The position numbers and the translations under genes were made by a program. A DNA stretch of 64,000 bases from Stenotrophomonas africana. GTDB lineage: Bacteria > Pseudomonadota > Gammaproteobacteria > Xanthomonadales > Xanthomonadaceae. Shown piece after piece: positions 26,601 through 35,406 of the stretch; the stretch's first letter is position 1; each line of letters starts with the position of its first letter. The notes under the pieces are model-generated. The model was not told where the DNA came from. It did no database searches and worked only from the letters and a program-made list of their open reading frames with translations. The stretch lies in the NCBI RefSeq assembly GCF_013004645.1, contig NZ_JABEME010000014.1, positions 1-64,000 of the forward strand, written 5' to 3'.

Positions 26601-27617
26601 ATGGCCCGCCGCAAGCACCACGAAGAGCACGCCAACCATGAAGCATGGGCGATCCCCTATGCCGACCTGATGACGCTGCTGCTGGCCTTCTTCGTGGTCA
26701 TGTATGCGATTTCCTCGGTCAACGAAGGCAAGTACCGGATCATGGCCGACGCACTCACCGACGCTTTCGGTGGTGCGCCGCGCACGATCAATCCAGTGCA
26801 GGTCGGCAACAAGCAGGTGCAGGGCGGCGGCTGGGACAGCCCGTCGGTGATCAAGTCCGGCACCAAGATCGGCCCGTCCGCGCCGGCACCGTCGCACGAC
26901 CCGACCCTGCTGCCGTCAATGGCCTCGCAGATGCGCATGCCTGTCTCGGTGCACAACCAGGAACAGATCGCGCGCGCCGAGCGCCAGCTCAACAGCATCG
27001 CCGACCGCCTCACCGCCGCACTCGCACCGCTGATCGACCGCGGCATGATCAGCGTGCGTCGCACCGAGCTGTGGATCGAAGTCGAGATCAACAGCGACAT
27101 CCTGTTCCCGACCGGCTCGGCCGCGCTGGACGTGCACGCGCGGCAGACCCTGGCCAGCCTGGCTGACGTACTGCGCGATGTACCCAACAGCGTGCGCGTG
27201 GAAGGCCACACCGACAACGTGCCGATCGCCACCGCCACCTTCCCGTCGAACTGGGAACTGTCGGCCGGGCGCGCCGCCAGCGTGGTGCACCTGTTCGCCG
27301 ACCAGGGCGTGCAGCCGTCGCGGCTGGCGATGGTCGGCTACGGCCAGTTCCGCCCGCGCGAAGAGAACGACAGCGCGCAGGGACGCAACCGCAACCGCCG
27401 GGTGATGGTCATCATCCTGGCCGACACCTCGCATTCGGTGGACCCGCTCGGCCAGCGCCTGAACGCAGCCACCGGCGCCACCGACAGCACCGCTACCGAA
27501 CAGGCCGCCGCAACTCCGGCCAGCGCCCCCACCTCCCCCATCGCACCGGTGAAGTTGCCGCCGGTGCCGGCTGGCAGCCGCGTCGGCGCCGCCGTTCCCC
27601 CGGCAATGAAGGAGTAA
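26601..27617 (+). CDS. motD: Flagellar motor stator protein MotD (MotB-like)
   Basis: MotD is the MotB-type stator half anchored to peptidoglycan. The 338-residue product has a short basic cytoplasmic N terminus, a single membrane helix carrying the proton-binding Asp22 (PYADLMTLLLAFFVVMYA), a periplasmic plug/linker, and an OmpA-type peptidoglycan-binding domain (VEGHTDNVPIATATFPSNWE, LSAGRAASVVHL). A Pro/Ala/Thr-rich tail of about 60 residues closes the protein. It pairs with motC. Confidence 0.95.
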   Translation: MARRKHHEEHANHEAWAIPYADLMTLLLAFFVVMYAISSVNEGKYRIMADALTDAFGGAPRTINPVQVGNKQVQGGGWDSPSVIKSGTKIGPSAPAPSHDPTLLPSMASQMRMPVSVHNQEQIARAERQLNSIADRLTAALAPLIDRGMISVRRTELWIEVEINSDILFPTGSAALDVHARQTLASLADVLRDVPNSVRVEGHTDNVPIATATFPSNWELSAGRAASVVHLFADQGVQPSRLAMVGYGQFRPREENDSAQGRNRNRRVMVIILADTSHSVDPLGQRLNAATGATDSTATEQAAATPASAPTSPIAPVKLPPVPAGSRVGAAVPPAMKE

Positions 27618-27621
27618 TCCG

Positions 27622-28404
27622 ATGCGCATCTGGGCAGTCGCCAACCAGAAGGGCGGAGTCGGCAAGACCACCACCACCCTCGCCCTCGGCCGCGGCCTCG
27701 CCGCGCTTGGCCATCGCGTGCTGCTGATCGATCTCGATCCGCATGCCTCGCTCAGCCGCGCCTTCGGCGTGCCGGTGGACCCGCCGCCGGCCGGCGTGCT
27801 GGAACTGTTCGGCGCACCGCCGGCAGACCTGTCCAGCCTGTGCCATGCCAGCAGCATCCATGGCCTCGATTACGTCTGCGCCCAGTCGGCGCTGGCCACG
27901 CTGGAGCGCCGCAGCGCCAACCAGCCCGGCCTCGGCCTGGCCCTGCAGAACGCGCTGGCCCGCCACCAGGGCCAGCACGACTACATCCTGCTGGACTGCG
28001 CACCGACCCTCGGCCTGTTGATGATCAATGCACTGGCCGCAGCCGACCGCCTGATCATCCCGACGCAGGCCGAGCCGCTGGCCCTGCATGGCCTGGATGG
28101 CATGGTCCGCACCGGCGAGATGGTCGAGCGCTCGCGCCGCCGCCCGCTGCCGATCTCGATCCTGCCGACCCTGTTCGACCGCCGCACCCGCGCTGGCAAC
28201 GAGTCGCTGCGCACGATGCAGGATCGTCACGGCAGCCGCGTGTGGGAAGACGCGATTCCGATTGATACCCGCATCAGCAACGCCGCCGGCCTGACCCTGC
28301 CGAGCGTCGGCGAGGACTACCCGGGCCGCGGCCTGGCTGCCTACCGCCGCGCCCTGAACTGGATTCTCGGCGAGGACGCCCGTGCCCTGGAGCAGGCCGC
28401 ATGA
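27622..28404 (+). CDS. parC: ParA-like ATPase ParC, chemosensory array placement
   Basis: The 260-residue protein is a ParA/MinD-family ATPase with a deviant Walker A motif in ANQKGGVGKTTTTLALG (about residues 7-23), LLIDLDPHASLSR and DYILLDCAPTLGLLMI. In vibrios and pseudomonads the ParA-like gene found between motD and a CheW-domain gene (ParC) puts chemosensory arrays at the pole. The same neighbourhood here supports that role over chromosome partition. No parB or parS-like site follows. It overlaps the next gene by 4 bases. Confidence 0.88.
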   Translation: MRIWAVANQKGGVGKTTTTLALGRGLAALGHRVLLIDLDPHASLSRAFGVPVDPPPAGVLELFGAPPADLSSLCHASSIHGLDYVCAQSALATLERRSANQPGLGLALQNALARHQGQHDYILLDCAPTLGLLMINALAAADRLIIPTQAEPLALHGLDGMVRTGEMVERSRRRPLPISILPTLFDRRTRAGNESLRTMQDRHGSRVWEDAIPIDTRISNAAGLTLPSVGEDYPGRGLAAYRRALNWILGEDARALEQAA

Positions 28405-29627
28405 ACAGCACCGGCGTACTGGACGACTATCTGGACGAACTGCTGGGCGAAGCGATCGCCCCGGCAGCCGTCGTACTGCCAACGCCGGACAGCGCCGCCC
28501 CGGCTTCGGCCGGCGCACCGGAACCGGAACGCGAGCCGACCTGGGATGACCTGCCGGCCGAGGTGATCTACGAAACCGGGAGCGTCGCCGCTGCACCTGC
28601 CGTGGACAACGCCGCGCTGGAAGACGCCTTCGAAGCGGCGGCAACGGCTGAGCGCGAGCCCACGTGGGACGATCTGCCCGCCGAAGTGATCTACGAAACG
28701 GAGGCTGTTGCGGCTGTCCCGGCAGAGGACGACGCCGCACTGGAGGCTGCCTTCGAGGCCGCCGCACTGCCTGTCGCCGCCCCCGAGCGCGAACCGACCT
28801 GGGATGACCTGCCTGACGAGGTGATCCACGAGACGGCCCCTGCTCCGGCCGCCGCCAAGGCAGGCCCGGAACCGACCTGGGACGATCTGCCGGACGAAGT
28901 GATCTACGAGACCGATACGGCCGACAGCCATCGACTCGCCCACACCGACAGCCCGAGCCTGCAGGCAGCGTTCGAGGCCGCCGCCGGTGGCGAAGACGTT
29001 GCCACGCCGCCGCCCGCCGTGGTCGCAGCATCGGTTGCGCCATCGGCCCCGCGCCCTGCCCCTGCCGCACGCGCTGCCGCCGCGCCGCCACCGCGCGTGG
29101 CCGTGGATGCTCCCGCCAGCAACCGCCCCGGCACCTGGCAGGAACTGCAGGCGCAGGCTCACCAGCCTGCCCGCAGCCCACACCCGCAGAACCGACGCGC
29201 CGGCGAACGCACCTCCCGCTGGCTGCGCCTGCGCTGCGGCACCCAGGCCTATGCACTGGAACTGCTGAAGGTGCAGGAGGTCGTGCTGCCGGTGCCGCTG
29301 CTGCCATTGCGTGGCACCGCCGCAGCCATGCTGGGCATCATGAACCTGCGCGGCCAGGTGGTGCCGGTGATGGATCTGGGCCTGCACCTGGGCGCAGCCG
29401 CCGCCGAAGACGACGCACAGACCCGCATCGTGGTGCTGGAGGAAGACGGCGAGACCATCGGCCTGCGCGTATCAGCGGTGGAAGACGTCGCCAACCTCAC
29501 CGATTCGCAGATTGAGCCGCCGGATACCGCGCGCATCTGCCAGATCTCCAACGACCTGTTCCGTGGCGTCGCACGGGTCAGCCAGCGCCCGATGATCCTG
29601 CTCGACGCCACCCGGCTGTTGAGCTGA
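28401..29627 (+). CDS. ParP-like CheW-domain protein with tandem TWDDLP repeats
   Basis: The 408-residue protein ends in a CheW-like domain (about 270-400: SRWLRLRCGTQAYALELLKV, GIMNLRGQVVPVMDLGLHL). About 230 residues of Pro/Ala/Glu-rich sequence precede it and hold four copies of a REPTWDDLPAEVIYET-type motif (starting near residues 43, 84, 128 and 155), interspersed with LEDAFEAAA-type helices. CheW itself has no such extension. In Vibrio, ParP joins a proline-rich ParC-binding region to a CheW-like array-integration domain, and the order parC-parP matches. The gene could also be the cheW of the first chemosensory set. Start ATG 28401 overlaps parC by 4 bases. Confidence 0.82.
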   Translation: MNSTGVLDDYLDELLGEAIAPAAVVLPTPDSAAPASAGAPEPEREPTWDDLPAEVIYETGSVAAAPAVDNAALEDAFEAAATAEREPTWDDLPAEVIYETEAVAAVPAEDDAALEAAFEAAALPVAAPEREPTWDDLPDEVIHETAPAPAAAKAGPEPTWDDLPDEVIYETDTADSHRLAHTDSPSLQAAFEAAAGGEDVATPPPAVVAASVAPSAPRPAPAARAAAAPPPRVAVDAPASNRPGTWQELQAQAHQPARSPHPQNRRAGERTSRWLRLRCGTQAYALELLKVQEVVLPVPLLPLRGTAAAMLGIMNLRGQVVPVMDLGLHLGAAAAEDDAQTRIVVLEEDGETIGLRVSAVEDVANLTDSQIEPPDTARICQISNDLFRGVARVSQRPMILLDATRLLS

Positions 29628-29634
29628 ACCCCAA

Positions 29635-29770
29635 AAAAGGGGACGGAGGGGATTAAGTCGCAAGTGGCTCGGCGCTTTGCGCCGAAGCGGTGCCTGTCGG
29701 GGACGCCGTTGCCGAGGGCGGCTGCAGTACAGCCAGGTCGATTGCGACTTAATCCCCTCCGTCCCCTTTT
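29635..29770. repeat. 136-bp element with perfect 29-bp terminal inverted repeats
   Basis: The left arm (29635-29663, core GGGGACGGAGGGGATTAAG) is matched by its exact reverse complement at 29742-29770. The 78-base middle contains a small hairpin (TCGGCGCTTTGCGCCGA). It begins eight bases after the parP-like stop and ends before the sigma-28 promoter at 29808. It looks like a non-autonomous mobile repeat and may also stop transcription. No coding capacity. Confidence 0.85.
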
Positions 29771-29807
29771 CAACAGCAACCGCATCAACGCACCGCGTCG
29801 ATTCCCC

Positions 29808-29834
29808 TAAAGAACCCCACCGGGGTGCCGTTAT
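29808..29834 (+). promoter_or_regulatory. FliA (sigma-28) promoter of the STAS-cheY-cheA unit
   Basis: TAAA at 29808-29811, exactly fifteen bases, then GCCGTTAT at 29827-29834. The start of the STAS gene is 30 bases further on with GGAG as ribosome site. Confidence 0.75.
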
Positions 29835-29864
29835 GGATCACGGAACCGTTTGTCCGGAGCAACG

Positions 29865-30173
29865 ATGAGCACTGTCGAACTGGGTGGGGATCTCGGCATC
29901 GAGAGCACTGCCGAGCTCAAGAACCGCCTCGCCCCATTGGTGGCGCAGGCAGGCGAGCTGACCCTGGATGCAAGCCAGGTCGCCCGCATCCACACGGCCG
30001 CCGTGCAGGTGCTGTGTGCGTTCGTGCAGGCCCGCCGCGAGGCAGGCCTGGGCACCGGCTTCCACGGTTGCACTGCAACCTTCCGTGACGCCGCGCGCCT
30101 GCTGGGCGTCACCCAGGCCCTGGGCCTGGACGTAACCCATGACAACCTGAAATCTGTGGAGAACGCTGCATGA
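29865..30173 (+). CDS. STAS-domain protein
   Basis: The 102-residue product is a single STAS domain (STVELGGDLGIESTAELKNR, then LTLDASQVARIHTAAVQVLC), related to anti-anti-sigma factors. At the position where Bacillus SpoIIAA carries the phosphorylated Ser, this protein has Thr44 (IHTAAVQ). It starts at ATG 29865 with GGAG upstream; a TTG at 29850 is a less likely start. It overlaps the second cheY by 4 bases. Small STAS proteins occur at the head of such chemosensory operons; the partner kinase, if any, is not visible here. Confidence 0.85.
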   Translation: MSTVELGGDLGIESTAELKNRLAPLVAQAGELTLDASQVARIHTAAVQVLCAFVQARREAGLGTGFHGCTATFRDAARLLGVTQALGLDVTHDNLKSVENAA

Positions 30174-30535
30174 GCGCACGTATCTTGGTGGTGGACGATT
30201 CGGCGTCGATGCGCCAGATGGTGTCCTTCGCCCTCACCTCGGCCGGTTTTGCCGTCGAAGAAGCTGAAGACGGCGCGGTCGCGCTCGGTCGTGCCAAGGG
30301 CCAGCGCTTCAATGCGGTGGTCACCGACGTCAACATGCCGAACATGGACGGCATCGCGCTGATCCGTGAACTGCGCCAGCTGCCGGACTACAAGTTCACC
30401 CCGCTGCTGATGCTGACCACCGAATCGGCCGCCGACAAGAAGTCCGAAGGCAAGGCCGCCGGCGCCACCGGTTGGCTGGTCAAGCCGTTCAATCCGGAAC
30501 AGCTGGTCGCCACCGTGCAGAAAGTGCTGGGCTGA
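30170..30535 (+). CDS. cheY: Chemotaxis response regulator CheY (second copy)
   Basis: The 121-residue single receiver domain has D9-D10, phospho-acceptor D53 (AVVTDVNMPNMDG), the Thr switch residue (LMLTTES) and Lys in WLVKPFNPEQL. It is clearly different from the 22930 copy and sits just ahead of the second CheA, to which it is probably dedicated. Whether it binds FliM or acts as a phosphate sink cannot be decided from sequence. Confidence 0.92.
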   Translation: MSARILVVDDSASMRQMVSFALTSAGFAVEEAEDGAVALGRAKGQRFNAVVTDVNMPNMDGIALIRELRQLPDYKFTPLLMLTTESAADKKSEGKAAGATGWLVKPFNPEQLVATVQKVLG

Positions 30536-30580
30536 TCGCCCGCGCCGCTTCCCCCTCTTCGCTTCCGGACCACCACCGCC

Positions 30581-32569
30581 ATGAGCATGGACCTGCAACG
30601 CTTCCACGCCACCTTCTTCGAGGAGAGCCGCGAAGGCCTCGACGCGATGGAGGCTGGCCTGCTGGCCCTGGAATCGGGGCAGCAGGACGCGGAGATCATC
30701 AATTCGGTGTTCCGCGCCGCCCACTCGATCAAGGGCGGCGCCGGCACCTTCGGCTTCGATGCCATCGCCGGCCTGACCCACGTGCTGGAAACGCTGCTCG
30801 ATGAGCTGCGCGCGGGCAAGCGGGCCCTGGAAGGCCACGCCGTCGACGCCATGCTGTCCTCGGTGGACGTACTGCGCGCCCTGCTGCGCGAAGCCGAACA
30901 CGGCCAGGCCGCCGATCCCGCCGCGGTCGTCGCGGTGAAGGCGCGCCTGGAAGCGGTGCTTTCCGGCCAGGCAGCACCCAGCGCCCCGGCTGCTGCCGCA
31001 GCCAAGGTGGACGATACGCCGGAAGCCTGGCAGATCGGCTTTACCCCGGCACCGTCGCTGTTCATGAGCGGCAACGATCCGCTGCGCATCATCCGCGAGC
31101 TGGAACACCTCGGCTCGCTGCAGGTGGCCGCGCGCATGGAACGCCTGCCCGGCTTCGCCCAGCTCGACCCGCTGGAGGCCCACCTGGCGTGGGACCTGGG
31201 CCTGGTCGGCAAGGTGCCGCGCAGCAAGATCGAAGACACCTTCGCCTGGGTGCTGGACGACTGCGAGCTGGACATCCGTCCGGCCGCACCGCCGAGCCTG
31301 GCTACCCAGGCCCCGGCCGCAGCCGCTCCCGCTCCGGTGGCAGCGGCGCCGTCGGCACCTGCCGCGCCTGCCGCCAGCGGTGGCGCCAACCAGGAAGCGG
31401 AAACCTCGATCCGCGTCAGCGTCGACAAGGTCGATGCGCTGATCAACCTGGTCGGCGAACTGGTCATCACCCAGGCCATGCTCAAGCAGGTCTCGCACGC
31501 ACTGGACCCGGTCCACGCTGAGAGCCTGTTCGCCGGCCTGGACCAGCTTGAACGGAATACCCGCGACCTGCAGGAAGCAGTGATCGGCGTGCGCATGCTG
31601 CCGGTCGATGCAGTGTTCCGCCGCTTCCCGCGCCTGGTCCGCGATCTGTCCAGCCGGCTCGGCAAGCAGGTCCGCCTGCGCACCGTCGGCGAAGGCACCG
31701 AACTGGACAAGGGCCTGATCGAAAAGATCGCCGATCCGCTGGTTCACCTGGTGCGCAATTCGATCGACCACGGCCTGGAAATGCCCGATGTGCGTCGAGG
31801 TGCAGGCAAGGACGAGACCGGTACGATCACCCTGGCCGCCTCGCACCAGGGCGGCCACATCGTCATCGAAGTCAGCGACGACGGCCGCGGCCTCGACCGC
31901 GCCAAGATCCTGGCCAAGGCCACCGAACGCGGCCTGGCGGTGCCGGACAACCCGACCGATTCGCAGGTCTGGGACCTGATCTTCCAGCCCGGCTTCTCCA
32001 CTGCTGATGCAGTCACGGACCTGTCCGGTCGTGGCGTTGGTATGGATGTGGTCCGACGCAACATCCAGGCATTGGGTGGCGAGGTACAGATCGAAAGCAG
32101 CCTCGGCGCTGGCACGCGCACGCTGATACGCCTGCCGCTGACCCTGGCCATCCTCGACGGCATGACCGTGGCGGTGGCCGGAGAAACCCTGATCCTGCCG
32201 CTGGCCTATGTGCTTGAGGCGTTGCAGCCGCAGGCCGAGGACATCCGCAGCATGGCCGGCGAAGGCCGCGTACTGCGCGTGCGCGGCGAGTACCTGCCGA
32301 TCCTGTCGCTGAGTGAGTATTACGGCTACGGCCACCGGGCACCGGGCAGCGAGTCGCTGGTGGTGGTGGTCGAAGGCGATGGCCAGAAGATCGCGCTGGA
32401 AGTGGACGAGCTGGTCGGCCAGCAGCAGGTGGTGGTGAAGAACATCGAGAACAACTACCGCCGCATCGGCGGAGTATCCGGTGCCACCATCCTGGGCGAC
32501 GGCCGCGTCGCGCTGATTGTCGACATCGGCGGGCTTGTGCGTTCACTGCGGATGCCGCAGGCCGCCTGA
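30581..32569 (+). CDS. cheA: Chemotaxis histidine kinase CheA (second copy)
   Basis: The 662-residue kinase has an Hpt domain with His48 (AAHSIKGGAGTFGFDAIAGL), a P2-like region of about residues 145-230 (WQIGFTPAPSLFMSGNDPLR) that fits the CheY/CheB-binding domain of the E. coli type, an Ala/Pro linker, dimerisation, ATPase (VHLVRNSIDHGLEMPD, DDGRGLD, GRGVGMDVVRRN) and CheW-like domains. It differs from the first CheA, which lacks this P2 region. The 45-base gap from cheY carries no promoter that I can see. A strong terminator follows. Confidence 0.96.
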   Translation: MSMDLQRFHATFFEESREGLDAMEAGLLALESGQQDAEIINSVFRAAHSIKGGAGTFGFDAIAGLTHVLETLLDELRAGKRALEGHAVDAMLSSVDVLRALLREAEHGQAADPAAVVAVKARLEAVLSGQAAPSAPAAAAAKVDDTPEAWQIGFTPAPSLFMSGNDPLRIIRELEHLGSLQVAARMERLPGFAQLDPLEAHLAWDLGLVGKVPRSKIEDTFAWVLDDCELDIRPAAPPSLATQAPAAAAPAPVAAAPSAPAAPAASGGANQEAETSIRVSVDKVDALINLVGELVITQAMLKQVSHALDPVHAESLFAGLDQLERNTRDLQEAVIGVRMLPVDAVFRRFPRLVRDLSSRLGKQVRLRTVGEGTELDKGLIEKIADPLVHLVRNSIDHGLEMPDVRRGAGKDETGTITLAASHQGGHIVIEVSDDGRGLDRAKILAKATERGLAVPDNPTDSQVWDLIFQPGFSTADAVTDLSGRGVGMDVVRRNIQALGGEVQIESSLGAGTRTLIRLPLTLAILDGMTVAVAGETLILPLAYVLEALQPQAEDIRSMAGEGRVLRVRGEYLPILSLSEYYGYGHRAPGSESLVVVVEGDGQKIALEVDELVGQQQVVVKNIENNYRRIGGVSGATILGDGRVALIVDIGGLVRSLRMPQAA

Positions 32570-32592
32570 TCCACGCTGCATGCGTGTACCGG

Positions 32593-32622
32593 ACCGCCGC
32601 CCTTCGGGGCGGCGGTTTTTGT
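32593..32622 (+). terminator. Rho-independent terminator after the second cheA
   Basis: A 10-bp stem ACCGCCGCCC / GGGCGGCGGT with a TTCG loop is followed by a run of T residues (TTTTTGTTT). It ends the STAS-cheY-cheA transcript. Confidence 0.88.
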
Positions 32623-32640
32623 TTGCGTGCGCCCTGCCAA

Positions 32641-32679
32641 GGGGGCAGATCCCATTCCTGCGGAAAGGAATCTGACCCC
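32641..32679. repeat. GGGGTCAGATCC-type inverted repeat, copy 1
   Basis: An imperfect palindrome (GGGGGCAGATCCCATTCC at left, GGAATCTGACCCC at right) lies between the cheA terminator and the promoter of the first receptor gene. Similar elements occur at 35255 and 40214. Confidence 0.75.
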
Positions 32680-32816
32680 GACCCACAACACCGTGCATTC
32701 CGTGAACTCCGTCGACGCGATGGTTTCGCGCGCAACCACGTCACTCAAGCGCAAGCCCCGCCAGGCCTGCACTTTCGCGCCGTCATCCCTACGCAGCCGA
32801 ATGTGATCTGCGTCCA

Positions 32817-32843
32817 TAAAGTCCACCCGAACTGCGCCGCTAT
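32817..32843 (+). promoter_or_regulatory. FliA (sigma-28) promoter of the first receptor gene
   Basis: TAAA at 32817-32820, fifteen bases, then GCCGCTAT at 32836-32843. It lies 109 bases upstream of the receptor ATG. The 383-base gap between cheA and this receptor holds only the terminator, the repeat and this promoter. Confidence 0.72.
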
Positions 32844-32952
32844 TTCGCTTTGACGGCCGTCACCGAACCCCACCGGGCACCCCCGTTCGCTCTGCAACCA
32901 CCCCCAAACCGGCGCACAGACGCCGGCACTCTGCCCACCTGGAGCACCCTGC

Positions 32953-35202
32953 ATGAAGTGGTTCCAAGATCTGCCCATCGCCCGCAAGCTGGCCGTGGGG
33001 TTCACCCTCACCACCTTGATGACCCTGATCCTCGGCGCCTTCGCACTGCTGCGCCTGAGCGAAGCCAACGCGCAGTTGCGCGAGATGGCTGGCAACGACA
33101 TCCCCTCGGTCCAGCACCTGGGCGAGGCGCGCTCGCAGCTCGGTGAGTTCCGCACCTACGAACTGGCCCAGCTGAGCATGCTGGACCAGCCGGAGAAGGT
33201 CGCCGACTACAACAAGCGCATGGACGACACCGCCAAAGCCGTACATGACGAACTGGCGGCGTACTCGGCGCTGCCGGCGCTGGACAAGGAGCGCGAACTG
33301 TATCGCGCGGCCAGCACGCAGCTGGATCGCTACTTCGCCGCCAACAAGGCGATGCGCGAAGCCGTGGCCGCCGGCGATGGCGCGCAGGCCCAGCAGATCT
33401 CCGATGAGCAGTCACGCCCGGCGCGTCGTGACCTGTTCGCTGCAATGAAGGCCCTGGGCACCCACATCGCCGGACAGATGGACGGCAAGATCGCCGACGC
33501 CAACGCCACCCATCGCACCAGCATGATCGCGATCGTCAGCTGCATCGTGCTGCTTTCGTTGGTGGCCGCCGCACTGGCCACGGTCATCTCGCGCGCCGTC
33601 ACTGGCCCGCTGGGCAAGGCCGTGCATGCCATCCAGGCGGTTGCCCGCGGCGACCTCAGCGTCAGCACCCAGGCCACCAGCAAGGACGAAGCCGGCAAGA
33701 TGCTGGCCGCCACCGCCGAGATGACCGCAATGCTGCGCCGCTTCAGCGAGCAGACCCAGCTGATGGCACAGATGCACGCTGGGCCGGACATCAGCCACCG
33801 CATCCCGGAGGATTTCCCGGGTGTGTATGGCCAGCTGGCCAACGGCATCAACACGGTGATCTTCGAACACCTCGATGCAATCGTCGATGCCATTGAAGTA
33901 CTCAACCAGTACGCCACCGGCAACCTCGCCCCGGACGCCCGCCGCCTGCCGGGCAGCCGCGCGATCCTGCACGAGTCGATGGATGCGGCCAAGGCCAGCC
34001 TGCTGGCCATCAACACGCAGATCCAGCAGCTGGCCTCTGCCGCTGCCGCCGGCGACTTCAGCCAGCGCGGTGATGCGCAGCGTTTCGATCACGACTTCCG
34101 CGTGATGATCGAGCAGCTGAACAGCATGATGCAGGTGGCCGACGGCAACCTCGGCCAGCTCTCGCAGCTGCTGCAGTCGATCGCCGCCGGCGATCTGACC
34201 GCACGCATGGACGGCCAGTTCAATGGCGTGTTCGCACGCATGCGTGACGATGCCAACACCACCGTTGCGCAGCTGACCCAGATCGTCGGCCAGATCCAGG
34301 CCAGCGCCGGCAGCATCACCCTGGCCGCTGGCGAGATCGCCTCGGGCAACAGCGACCTGTCGCGCCGTACCGAGCAGCAGGCCGCCAACCTGGAAGAAAC
34401 CGCTGCATCGATGGAGGAACTGACCTCCACCGTGCGCCAGAACGCCGAGCACGCCCGCCAGGCCAACCAGCTCGCCATCGGCGCGCATGGCGTCGCCTCG
34501 CAGGGCGGTGAAGTGGTCGGCCAGGTGGTCACCACCATGTCGGCCATCGAAGCTTCGTCGAAGAAGATCGCCGAGATCATCTCGGTGATCGACGGCATCG
34601 CTTTCCAGACCAACATCCTGGCGCTGAACGCCGCGGTGGAAGCCGCACGTGCCGGCGAACAGGGTCGCGGCTTCGCCGTGGTCGCCAGCGAGGTGCGTAC
34701 CCTCGCCCAGCGCTCGGCCGCCGCGGCCAAGGAGATCAAGGGCCTGATCGATGATTCGGTCGGCAAGGTCGCCGAAGGCTCCAGCCTGGTCCACCAAGCC
34801 GGCAGCACCATGGGCGAGATCGTCGCTTCAGTGCAGCGCGTGACCGACATCATGGCCGAGATCTCCGCCGCCTCGCAGGAACAGTCCGCCGGCATCGAGC
34901 AGGTCAACCAGACCGTGGTGCAGATGGACGAAACCACCCAGCAGAACGCCGCACTGGTGGAAGAAGCCACCGCCGCCGCGCGTGCAATGGAAGACCAGGC
35001 CGTGCAGCTGGGTGAGGCCGTGGCACGCTTCCGGCTGGCGTCACAGGGGGCCACCGTCGCGCCGGCACGCCTGACCACCGCGCCAGTGCCGCGCCAGGTG
35101 GCGGCCGCCGGGTCGGCTGCCAGGCCCGCTCCCGCTCGCCCGCTGCGCGCATCGGCAGCACAGCCAGCACTGGCCACAGACGGCGACTGGCAGGAGTTCT
35201 GA
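32953..35202 (+). CDS. Methyl-accepting chemotaxis protein with four-helix ligand domain
   Basis: The 749-residue receptor has a membrane helix at about 13-33, a periplasmic four-helix-bundle sensor of about 155 residues, a second helix near 190-212, HAMP units, and a cytoplasmic signalling hairpin ([20 protein letters not shown]). A further HAMP-like repeat region occupies about 220-450. The last residues are DWQEF, an NWETF-like docking tail for CheR/CheB. A GGAG site precedes the ATG. The signalling domain is nearly identical at DNA level to the receptors at 37515 and 40638. Ligand unknown. Confidence 0.94.
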   Translation: MKWFQDLPIARKLAVGFTLTTLMTLILGAFALLRLSEANAQLREMAGNDIPSVQHLGEARSQLGEFRTYELAQLSMLDQPEKVADYNKRMDDTAKAVHDELAAYSALPALDKERELYRAASTQLDRYFAANKAMREAVAAGDGAQAQQISDEQSRPARRDLFAAMKALGTHIAGQMDGKIADANATHRTSMIAIVSCIVLLSLVAAALATVISRAVTGPLGKAVHAIQAVARGDLSVSTQATSKDEAGKMLAATAEMTAMLRRFSEQTQLMAQMHAGPDISHRIPEDFPGVYGQLANGINTVIFEHLDAIVDAIEVLNQYATGNLAPDARRLPGSRAILHESMDAAKASLLAINTQIQQLASAAAAGDFSQRGDAQRFDHDFRVMIEQLNSMMQVADGNLGQLSQLLQSIAAGDLTARMDGQFNGVFARMRDDANTTVAQLTQIVGQIQASAGSITLAAGEIASGNSDLSRRTEQQAANLEETAASMEELTSTVRQNAEHARQANQLAIGAHGVASQGGEVVGQVVTTMSAIEASSKKIAEIISVIDGIAFQTNILALNAAVEAARAGEQGRGFAVVASEVRTLAQRSAAAAKEIKGLIDDSVGKVAEGSSLVHQAGSTMGEIVASVQRVTDIMAEISAASQEQSAGIEQVNQTVVQMDETTQQNAALVEEATAAARAMEDQAVQLGEAVARFRLASQGATVAPARLTTAPVPRQVAAAGSAARPAPARPLRASAAQPALATDGDWQEF

Positions 35203-35254
35203 CCCACGCGGAACGCATCCGCACATCGCGTGATTCCAACTGCGCGGCGGGCCA

Positions 35255-35295
35255 GGGGCCAGGATCCCTTTCCTCCGGGAAAGGGATCCGACCCC
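35255..35295. repeat. GGGGTCAGATCC-type inverted repeat, copy 2
   Basis: Left arm GGGGCCAGGATCCCTTTCC and right arm GGAAAGGGATCCGACCCC form a near-perfect hairpin 52 bases after the first receptor gene. It may also terminate that transcript. It precedes the weak sigma-28 promoter of the PilZ gene. Confidence 0.75.
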
Positions 35296-35324
35296 GGACG
35301 CATGGAAAGTGATGCAATTCTCAC

Positions 35325-35351
35325 TTCATAATCCGGCACAGTGGCCGATAT
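35325..35351 (+). promoter_or_regulatory. Probable FliA (sigma-28) promoter of the PilZ gene
   Basis: GCCGATAT at 35344-35351 is a perfect -10 core for this class. The -35 position fifteen bases upstream reads TTCA rather than TAAA, so the match is partial. Confidence 0.5.
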
Positions 35352-35406
35352 CCCCATCGAGCCTCGCGCCAACGCGTGGTGGCGCCCGCCCTTGACCGTA
35401 GATTCC

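Noticed and set aside
27622-28404. ParA homologue as part of a chromosome or plasmid partition system
   Set aside because: No ParB gene or parS-like sites nearby, and the motD-parC-CheW order is that of array-placement genes.
29831-32335. 834-residue minus-strand open frame opposite STAS-cheY-cheA
   Set aside because: Covers three well-supported genes in antisense and shows no motif.
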